Shown here: positions 55,385-64,000 of the stretch, piece after piece | Position numbering within the stretch: the first letter of the stretch is position 1 | How the letters are laid out: the number at the start of each line of letters is the position of its first letter | From: an uncultured Pleomorphomonas sp. | GTDB lineage: Bacteria > Pseudomonadota > Alphaproteobacteria > Rhizobiales > Pleomorphomonadaceae | Direction: 5' to 3' | Assembly: GCA_937868725.1 (NCBI GenBank) | Contig: CALMMQ010000121.1 | Coordinates: 1 to 64,000 of the forward strand | DNA length: 64,000 bases | Translations under genes and position numbers: made by a program | The notes under the pieces: generated by a model | What the model was told of the DNA's origin: nothing | Databases searched by the model: none | What the model saw: the letters and a program-made list of their open reading frames with translations, nothing else

Positions 55385-55389
55385 TCAGT
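55366..55389. promoter_or_regulatory. Nested dyad overlapping the RpiR start codon
   Basis: ACTGAA (55366-55371)...TTCAGT (55384-55389) encloses TGAAA-N6-TTTCA (55368-55383). It covers the RpiR start codon on the minus strand and lies 82 bases before dpaL. It fits an autoregulatory operator shared with the divergent operon. Confidence 0.6.
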
Positions 55390-55470
55390 CTTGACGGATC
55401 GCCGCGAAGTCGTACCTCTTGGGAGTGAATTCTGGCACCCGGGCGACGGCGCTGGCAACAGGAAATGACG

Positions 55471-56712
55471 ATGCTTGATACGAACGACAACGACCCGGCC
55501 TTTGCCGCCCCGACGGCCGAGCTGTTTCTTAACGGCGCCCACGCCAGCGCGGCCTATCCCGATGAATTCAGGGCGACGCTGTCGCTCGATGGCTACCGGC
55601 GCGCCGCCGCCGTCATCACCTCCTGGCCCGGCTATCGGCCGCTGCCGCTGGCCCATCTCGACGCGTTGGCCAGGACGCTCGGCGTCGCCGCCGTCGACTA
55701 CAAGGACGAAGGTGGCCGCTTCGGCCTCGGCTCGTTCAAGGCGCTCGGCGGCGCCTATGCCGTGTTTCGTCTGCTGCTCGGCGAACTTGAGCGCCGCACC
55801 GGCCGGCCGGTCGACGCCGCCGCGCTGGCCGCCGGCAAGCTGAGAGAGGCCGTCCAGGACATCACCGTCACCTGCGCCACCGACGGCAACCACGGCCGCT
55901 CCGTCGCCTGGGGCGCCCGAACGTTCGGTGCCCGCGCCGTCATCTTCATCCACGCCCACGTCTCGGAATGCCGGGCCGAAGCCATCCGCAGCTTTGGCGC
56001 CGAAGTCGTCCGCACCGCCGGCAACTACGACGCCTCGGTCCACGAAGCCGCCGCCATGGCCGCCAGGAACAGCTGGTTCGTGGTCTCCGACACGTCCTAT
56101 CCCGGCTACACCGAGGTGCCCTGCAACGTCATGCAGGGCTATTCGGTGATGGTGGCCGAGGCCATGGCTGGCCTGTCGTCGCCGCCGACCCACGTCTTCA
56201 TCCAGGGGGGCGTCGGCGGCCTCGCCGCCGCCGTCATCGCCTTCCTGTGGGAAAGCCTCGGCGCCGCCATGCCGATCATCACCATCGTCGAGCCCGACAA
56301 GGCGGCCTGCCTGTTCGAGAGCGCCAGGGCCGGCCGGGTCACCGCCGTCACCGGTCCGCTCGACACCATCATGGCCGGCATGGCCTGCGGCGAACCGTCG
56401 CTGATCGCCTGGCCGATCCTGGCCGCCGGCGCCCGCGCCTTCATGACCATCCCCGACGAAGCCGCCGCCGCTGCCATGCGCCTGCTTGCCTCGGGCGAGA
56501 CAGGCGTTACCATAGTCGGCGGCGAATCCGGCGTCGCGGGTCTTGCCGGCCTGCTCACGGCCGCGGCCCGCCCCGACTGGCGCGCAGCCCTGAAACTTGA
56601 TGCCAGTTCGCGCGTGCTGCTGTTCGGCAGCGAAGGCGATACCGATCCAGAACTTTATGCCCGTCTCGTCGGCCGCAGTGGCGACGCAGTGCGGGCCGGA
56701 GTGAAACCATGA
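55471..56712 (+). CDS. dpaL: 2,3-Diaminopropionate ammonia-lyase (YgeX-like)
   Basis: This 413-residue PLP enzyme cleaves 2,3-diaminopropionate to pyruvate and two ammonia. It has the PLP Lys in GLGSFKALGGAYAV (about K90), the catalytic Asp region CATDGNHGRSVAW (about D138), and the phosphate loop QGGVGGLAAAV, matching DpaL/YgeX. I chose ATG 55471, 7 bases after AGGA; ATG 55465 has the site too close. It is first in a six-gene operon and overlaps the next gene by 4 bases. Confidence 0.9.
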   Translation: MLDTNDNDPAFAAPTAELFLNGAHASAAYPDEFRATLSLDGYRRAAAVITSWPGYRPLPLAHLDALARTLGVAAVDYKDEGGRFGLGSFKALGGAYAVFRLLLGELERRTGRPVDAAALAAGKLREAVQDITVTCATDGNHGRSVAWGARTFGARAVIFIHAHVSECRAEAIRSFGAEVVRTAGNYDASVHEAAAMAARNSWFVVSDTSYPGYTEVPCNVMQGYSVMVAEAMAGLSSPPTHVFIQGGVGGLAAAVIAFLWESLGAAMPIITIVEPDKAACLFESARAGRVTAVTGPLDTIMAGMACGEPSLIAWPILAAGARAFMTIPDEAAAAAMRLLASGETGVTIVGGESGVAGLAGLLTAAARPDWRAALKLDASSRVLLFGSEGDTDPELYARLVGRSGDAVRAGVKP

Positions 56713-57962
56713 CAAGCGAAGTTCTTCCTCCCGTCAGCGGCGACCGCCTGGTCTCCCGCCTGAAAGCGCTCGGCGACATCGGCGCCCTGCCGGGTGGCGG
56801 CGTATCGCGCCTCGCTCTCACCGCCGCCGACGGCCAGGGCCGCGATCTCGTCGTCTCCTGGATGCGGGCGGCCGGCCTTGAGGTGCGCATTGATCCGGTC
56901 GGCAACATCTTCGGCACCCGCGCCGGTACCGTGTCGGGGCCCTCGGTGATGATCGGCTCGCACATCGACACCGTGGCCACTGGCGGTCTCTACGACGGCA
57001 ATCTCGGCGTCCTCGCCGGCCTCGAGGTGATCGAGGCACTCAACGACGGCCAGATCGCCACCCAGAAGCCCGTCACCGTCGCCGCCTTCACCAATGAGGA
57101 GGGCGCCCGCTTCCAGCCGGACATGCTGGGCTCGCTCGTCCACGTCGGCGGCCTGCCGCTGGACGAGGCGCTCGACACCGTATCGATCGACGGCGCCCGC
57201 CTTGGCGACGAACTCACGGCCATCGGCTACGCCGGCACGGCGCCGCTCGGCGGTATCAAAGCCGCCGCCTACCTCGAATATCACATCGAGCAAGGCCCGG
57301 TGCTGGAAGCCGACGGCATCGAGATAGGCGTCGTCGAAGGCGTTCAGGGCATTTCCTGGACGGAAATCACCCTCTCCGGCCGGTCGAGCCACGCCGGCGC
57401 TACGCCCATGCGCCTGCGCCACGACGCCGGCCTTGCCGCCGCCCGCATCGCCGCCGGCGTTGCCGACATCGCCCGCGCCATCGGCGGCGACATGGTCGGT
57501 ACCGTCGGCTCGCTGCGCCTCACGCCCGATCTGGTCAACGTCGTTGCCGCCCGGGCGCTGATGACCGTCGACCTGCGTCACCCCGACGAGGCGACGCTGC
57601 AGTTGGCCGAGCGCCAGCTACGCGCGCTCATCGACAAGGTGGTGGCGGAAGAAAAGGTGACGGTCAGCACCCGCCCCCTCGCCCGCTTCGAGCCGGTGGC
57701 CTTCGACAAGGCGCTGGTGTCGCGCGTCGAGGCCACGGCCAAGGCGGCCGGCCTCTCCACCCGCCGCATGTTCTCCGGCGCCGGCCACGATGCCCAGATG
57801 CTGGCCCGGACCTGCCCGGCGGCGATGATCTTCGTGCCGAGCCAGAACGGCCTCAGCCACAACGTCGCCGAGTTCACCGCGCCATCCGATATCGCCAATG
57901 GTCTCACCGTGCTCGGGCGTCTGGCGCTCGAACTGGCCGGCCACGCCAACAGCCCGCTTTGA
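56709..57962 (+). CDS. M20-family amidohydrolase (HyuC/AllC type)
   Basis: This 417-residue dinuclear metalloenzyme belongs to the N-carbamoyl-L-amino-acid hydrolase / allantoate amidohydrolase / ureidopropionase group. Metal ligands lie in GSHIDTVATGGLYDGNLG and TNEEGARFQPDM; a dimerisation lid with SGRSSHAGATPM is typical. It removes a carbamoyl (ureido) group as NH3 and CO2. It is not the YgeY subgroup of E. coli. In this operon its likely substrate is a ureido derivative of diaminopropionate (inference). Confidence 0.88.
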   Translation: MTSEVLPPVSGDRLVSRLKALGDIGALPGGGVSRLALTAADGQGRDLVVSWMRAAGLEVRIDPVGNIFGTRAGTVSGPSVMIGSHIDTVATGGLYDGNLGVLAGLEVIEALNDGQIATQKPVTVAAFTNEEGARFQPDMLGSLVHVGGLPLDEALDTVSIDGARLGDELTAIGYAGTAPLGGIKAAAYLEYHIEQGPVLEADGIEIGVVEGVQGISWTEITLSGRSSHAGATPMRLRHDAGLAAARIAAGVADIARAIGGDMVGTVGSLRLTPDLVNVVAARALMTVDLRHPDEATLQLAERQLRALIDKVVAEEKVTVSTRPLARFEPVAFDKALVSRVEATAKAAGLSTRRMFSGAGHDAQMLARTCPAAMIFVPSQNGLSHNVAEFTAPSDIANGLTVLGRLALELAGHANSPL

Positions 57963-57972
57963 GGTTCTGAAC

Positions 57973-58890
57973 ATGTCCCGCATCATCACCGTCGGCGCCG
58001 CCCAGCTTGGCCCGATCGCCCGCGCCGATAGCCGTGCCGTCGTCGTCAAACGCATGATCGACCTTCTGGACAAGGCCGCCGCCCGCCATTGCGATCTGGT
58101 GGTCTTTCCCGAACTGGCGCTGACCACCTTCTTCCCGCGCTGGTTCATGCCCGACCAGGCCGAGGTCGACAGCTTCTTTGAAGCGGCCATGCCCAACGAG
58201 GACACGGCGCCGCTGTTCCAGCGCGTCAGGGAGCTCGGCATCGCCATCAACTTCGGCTACGCCGAAAAGACGGTGATCGACGGCAAGACGCACCGCTTCA
58301 ACACCTCGATCCTCGTCGACAAGACCGGCGAGATCGTCCACCGCTACCACAAGGTCCACCTGCCCGGTCACACCGAGCACGAACCGTGGCGACCGTTCCA
58401 GCATCTGGAGAAGCGCTACTTCGAGCCCGGCGACACCTTCTTTGCCCCGGCCGACTGCCTCGGCGGCAAGATCGGCATGGCCATCTGCAACGATCGCCGC
58501 TGGCCGGAAACCTACCGTGAGCACGCCCTGCGCGGCACGGAAATGGTGCTGATCGGCTACAATACGCCCTACCACTACCCGCTCGCCCCCGAGCACGATC
58601 ACCTGCAGTGCTTCCACAACCATCTCGGCATGCAGGCCGGCGCCTACGCCAACGGCATGTGGGTGGTGGGCGTCGGCAAGGCCGGCAATGAAGAGAATTG
58701 CGTGCTGATCGGTCAGTCGTGCATCATCGCCCCCACCGGCGAGATCGTCGCCATGGCCTCGACCATGGGCGATGAACTGGTGACCCATGACTGCGATCTC
58801 GATCGCTGCACCGAGATCCGCGCCAACATCTTCAATTTCAAGCTGCACCGGCGGCCGGAAATGTATCCGCTGCTGTCAGCCAAGCTCTGA
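57973..58890 (+). CDS. N-carbamoyl-D-amino-acid hydrolase (nitrilase superfamily)
   Basis: This 305-residue enzyme matches Agrobacterium D-carbamoylase closely in length and sequence. The Glu-Lys-Cys triad is at E47 (FPELALTTFFPRW), K127 (HKVHLPGH) and C172 (ICNDRRWPE), the same numbers as in that enzyme. It hydrolyses the N-carbamoyl group to the free amine. It follows the M20 gene by 10 bases and precedes the YgfK-like gene by 32. Confidence 0.92.
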   Translation: MSRIITVGAAQLGPIARADSRAVVVKRMIDLLDKAAARHCDLVVFPELALTTFFPRWFMPDQAEVDSFFEAAMPNEDTAPLFQRVRELGIAINFGYAEKTVIDGKTHRFNTSILVDKTGEIVHRYHKVHLPGHTEHEPWRPFQHLEKRYFEPGDTFFAPADCLGGKIGMAICNDRRWPETYREHALRGTEMVLIGYNTPYHYPLAPEHDHLQCFHNHLGMQAGAYANGMWVVGVGKAGNEENCVLIGQSCIIAPTGEIVAMASTMGDELVTHDCDLDRCTEIRANIFNFKLHRRPEMYPLLSAKL

Positions 58891-58922
58891 CCCACCACCG
58901 CCACCCGCCCCGAGGACGAACG

Positions 58923-60947
58923 ATGACCGACTTCTCGCCGATCCCGTTGCCGACCCTGATCAACCGCCTGTTCCGGGAACTCGACGCCCGCAAGAGCGGT
59001 TTCGGCCTGCCGAGCTGGAAGTTCGCGCGGAGTGCCGCGGGACGCGATTTCTCGACCTCGATCTTCGGCCGGACGGCAGCCACGCCGTTCGGACCGGCGG
59101 CCGGCCCCCACACCCAGCTGGCCCAGAACATCGTGCTCGGCTGGCTGGCCGGTGGCCGCGTCATCGAGCTCAAGACCGTCCAGATCCTCGATCATCTCGA
59201 CATCGCCCGCCCCTGCATCGACATGGAGACGGTGGGCTTCAACATCGAGTGGTCGCAGGAACTGACCCTCGAACAGTCGCTCGAAGAATACGTCAAGGCG
59301 TCGATGCTGATCGCGATGCTGAAGGCCGAGGGCATTGCCCCCGACCTCGGCGACACCGTCATCGACATGAGCGCCGGCTACGACCTCGCCGGCATCCGTT
59401 CGGACAAGGTGCAGACCTTCCTTCGCGGCATGAAGGACGCCGGTGTCGTCATCGAGCGGCTGCGCGGCCAGATCCCCGCCGCCTACGCCCGCTTCCGCGA
59501 CCTCGCCTACGACCCCTGCATCTCCGACACCATCACCGTTTCGACCTTCCACGGCTGTCCGCCGGAGGAAATCGAGGCCATCGCCGCTCACCTCCTGCAA
59601 GAGGTCGGCCTTGACGTGGTGGTCAAGCTCAACCCGACGCTGCTCGGCAAGGACGGGCTCAACGCCATCCTGCACGATCGCCTCGGCTACACCGCCCTCA
59701 AGGTGCCCGACAGCACCTTCGCCAAGGACGCCAAGTGGCCGCAGGTGACGGCCATGGTCGAGCGCCTCGGCACCCTGGCCGACCGTCTCGGCCGCGGCTT
59801 CGGCGTCAAGTTCTCCAACACGCTGCTGGTCGAGAATCACCGGCACTTCTTCCCGGCCGGCACGCCGGAGATGTACCTGTCCGGCCCGCCGCTGCACGTG
59901 CTGGCCATCGCCCTCGTCAAGCAGTTCCGCGACCGTTTCGGCGACCGCTACCCCATCTCGTTCTCGGCCGGCATCGACGTCGGCAACTTCGCCGACGCCG
60001 TGGCGCTCGGTCTCAAGCCGGTCAGCGTCTGCACCGACCTCCTGAAAGGGGCCGGCTACGGCAAGGGCGCCGACTACATCGCCGATCTCGCCGACCGCAT
60101 GGCCGAAGTCGGCGCCGTCGATATCGACACCTTCACGCTGCTGGCCTTTGGTGTGGCCGAGGCGGCGCTCGCCGGTCTGCCGGCCGCCACCCGTCAGGCG
60201 GCGACGGCCGCCCTCGCCGCCGGGAGCGATCTCCGCGCCGCTGCCGGCGCCGATTTCGCCGCCTGGGTTTCGGCCGCCCGCCTGCTCAACACCAGCATTT
60301 ACGCCGAGCGCGTGCTGACCGAAGCCCGCTACGCCTTCGCCGCCAACAGCACCGGACCGCGCAAGACCGACGTGCCGCTCGACCTGCTCGACTGCGAGAC
60401 CTGCGGCAAATGCGTCAGCGTCTGCCCCAACGCCGCCATCTTCCGCTATGGCCTGCCGCAGACCGCCGTGACGGCGGCAACGCTTCTCCCCGGCACGCCA
60501 CCCACCGTCAGGCCCGGCGAGGCGCGGCCGATCCGCATGAAGCAGCAGATCGGCATCTGCGCCGACATCTGCAATCAGTGCGGCAACTGCGACGTCACCT
60601 GCCCTGAAAGCGGCGCTCCCTACGCCCGCAAGGCGCAGGTGTTCGGCTCGCCCGAGGCGCTGTTGGCCGCCGCCGGTCGCGACGGCTTCACCGTCACCGG
60701 CACCGGCCCGGACCGCACCATCATGCTGCGCCTTGATGGCGCCATCCTGTCTCTGCATCGTGCCGAAGGCCGGCTGTGCATCCGGGGCGATGGCGTCGAC
60801 CTGTCGGTCGATCCGGCCGACCCGACCATTGTCGCCGGCGCCAGCGAACGTCCGCTCGACCTCGGACGACTGCTGCTTGTCGAACGCATCGCCGATGCCG
60901 TATCGACAGTCGACGCCCACACCTTCCTCGCCGCCGCGCTCAACTGA
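58923..60947 (+). CDS. YgfK-like iron-sulfur protein lacking the NAD(P)/FAD domain
   Basis: This 674-residue protein matches the N- and C-terminal parts of E. coli YgfK (about 1030 residues). The N-terminal dihydroorotate-dehydrogenase-like barrel (about 1-460) has FGPAAGPHTQLAQNIV, STFHGCPPEEIEAI and VKLNPTLLGKDGLNA. Two 4Fe-4S clusters follow (Cys491 motif CETCGKCVSVCP and Cys550 motif CNQCGNCDVTCP). YgfK's GltD-like FAD/NAD(P)H domain between these parts is missing here without a frameshift. It therefore needs another electron donor or acceptor. Purine or ring reduction is the likely role. Confidence 0.87.
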   Translation: MTDFSPIPLPTLINRLFRELDARKSGFGLPSWKFARSAAGRDFSTSIFGRTAATPFGPAAGPHTQLAQNIVLGWLAGGRVIELKTVQILDHLDIARPCIDMETVGFNIEWSQELTLEQSLEEYVKASMLIAMLKAEGIAPDLGDTVIDMSAGYDLAGIRSDKVQTFLRGMKDAGVVIERLRGQIPAAYARFRDLAYDPCISDTITVSTFHGCPPEEIEAIAAHLLQEVGLDVVVKLNPTLLGKDGLNAILHDRLGYTALKVPDSTFAKDAKWPQVTAMVERLGTLADRLGRGFGVKFSNTLLVENHRHFFPAGTPEMYLSGPPLHVLAIALVKQFRDRFGDRYPISFSAGIDVGNFADAVALGLKPVSVCTDLLKGAGYGKGADYIADLADRMAEVGAVDIDTFTLLAFGVAEAALAGLPAATRQAATAALAAGSDLRAAAGADFAAWVSAARLLNTSIYAERVLTEARYAFAANSTGPRKTDVPLDLLDCETCGKCVSVCPNAAIFRYGLPQTAVTAATLLPGTPPTVRPGEARPIRMKQQIGICADICNQCGNCDVTCPESGAPYARKAQVFGSPEALLAAAGRDGFTVTGTGPDRTIMLRLDGAILSLHRAEGRLCIRGDGVDLSVDPADPTIVAGASERPLDLGRLLLVERIADAVSTVDAHTFLAAALN

Positions 60948-60958
60948 ATGATCCGCCC

Positions 60959-63591
<2,633 letters not shown>

Positions 63592-63601
<10 letters not shown>

Positions 63602-64000
63602 CCGGCTCCGTCACCCTCGGGCCGGACCGCACCGGCCGGATCGTCGCCATCGTCGACGGCGTCATCGCCGCGGCGGCCGACCCGACAGCGCCGGTGCTGG
63701 CCTGCCCGGATGGCGACATCGCCGCCGGCGCCGTCTGCGCTCACACCCATCTCTATTCGGCGCTGGCTCCCTACGGCATGCCGGCGCCCGAACCGGCTCC
63801 GACCAATTTCGTCGAGATTCTCGAGCGCGTCTGGTGGCAGCTCGACCGCGGCCTCGACCTCGATCTCATGCGCCTGTCGGCGCGCGACTACATTGCCAAG
63901 GCGCTGCTGGCCGGCACGACGTCGCTGATCGACCATCATGAGTCGCCGAACTGCATCGCCGGCTCGCTCGCCGTGCTGCAGCAGGCGGCGGAAGACCTCG
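63592..64000 (+). CDS. ssnA: SsnA-like amidohydrolase (partial, cut by window end)
   Basis: The first 136 or so residues are present. They show the metal-binding HxH in [18 protein letters not shown], and [18 protein letters not shown]-like [12 protein letters not shown], as in E. coli SsnA, a chlorohydrolase/guanine-deaminase-like enzyme. It overlaps the XdhD-like stop by 10 bases. The remaining two thirds lie beyond position 64000. Confidence 0.87.

Noticed and set aside
58713-60920. A 735-codon antisense open frame over the YgfK-like gene
   Set aside because: Same shadow effect; no family similarity or ribosome site.
58923-60947. YgfK-like gene as a truncated pseudogene
   Set aside because: Both ends are family-like, the frame is open, both cluster motifs are intact, and spacing to neighbours is tight; a natural domain loss fits better.

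Overview
The window is GC-rich DNA, densely coded on both strands, from an alphaproteobacterium that looks like a Rhizobiales (Hyphomicrobiales) chromosome. The signs are the order rpsF-rpsR-DUF2232-rplI-dnaB, an agl-type sugar ABC operon, a DUF6455 protein, GTA-style DUF2793 protein and dispersed extragenic palindromes. A facultatively anaerobic member (Pleomorphomonas-like) would fit the gene content, but that is a guess. I found no rRNA, insertion sequence, integrase or CRISPR array.

Layout. 1-4.7 kb: tRNA-Asp, then the ribosomal/replication block. 4.7-9.0 kb: a divergent NmrA-type oxidoreductase/HxlR pair, an SDR and glmS. 9.0-14.6 kb: a 2-hydroxycarboxylate (CitS-type) transporter with a sigma-54 promoter, followed by a DctB/DctD-type two-component system. 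14.6-17.3 kb: a HAD phosphatase, an orphan DUF2793 protein with a seven-repeat propeller-like C-terminus, and a 58-residue companion. 17.3-23.0 kb: FAD oxidoreductase, TPP enzyme and ALDH7 dehydrogenase, divergent from a LysR regulator; this suggests lysine/pipecolate catabolism. 23-31 kb: ZntB-like transporter, two c-di-GMP enzymes, RidA, GlpD and two small Cys-rich proteins. 31-34.7 kb: tandem unrecognised exported paralogues. 34.8-38.7 kb: rplM-rpsI and an amino-acid-type ABC importer without an ATPase gene. 39-47 kb: aglR-E-F-G-K followed by sucrose phosphorylase, so sucrose is probably imported intact and phosphorolysed. 47-54.4 kb: a PAS-GGDEF-EAL protein, Kup, and a shortened KdpD with KdpE. 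54.4-64 kb: an RpiR regulator divergent from a tightly packed operon: diaminopropionate ammonia-lyase, M20 amidohydrolase, D-carbamoylase, YgfK-like iron-sulfur protein, XdhD-like molybdenum hydroxylase and SsnA (cut by the window end).

The last operon is the most interesting part. Its members match the E. coli ygeX/ygfK/xdhD/ssnA set, which has been linked to oxygen-sensitive purine breakdown. Here HyuA/YgeW-type genes are not seen, two unrelated carbamoyl hydrolases are present, and YgfK lacks its NAD(P)/FAD domain. Together they could take a purine through ring opening and decarbamoylation to 2,3-diaminopropionate, then pyruvate and ammonia. This is inference from families and gene order.

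Several candidate cis-elements are read directly from sequence: a sigma-54 promoter with two upstream dyads, a 19-bp LysR palindrome, a LacI-type operator, a 27-bp palindrome beside a good promoter upstream of kdpDE, and GlpR-like half-sites upstream of glpD.
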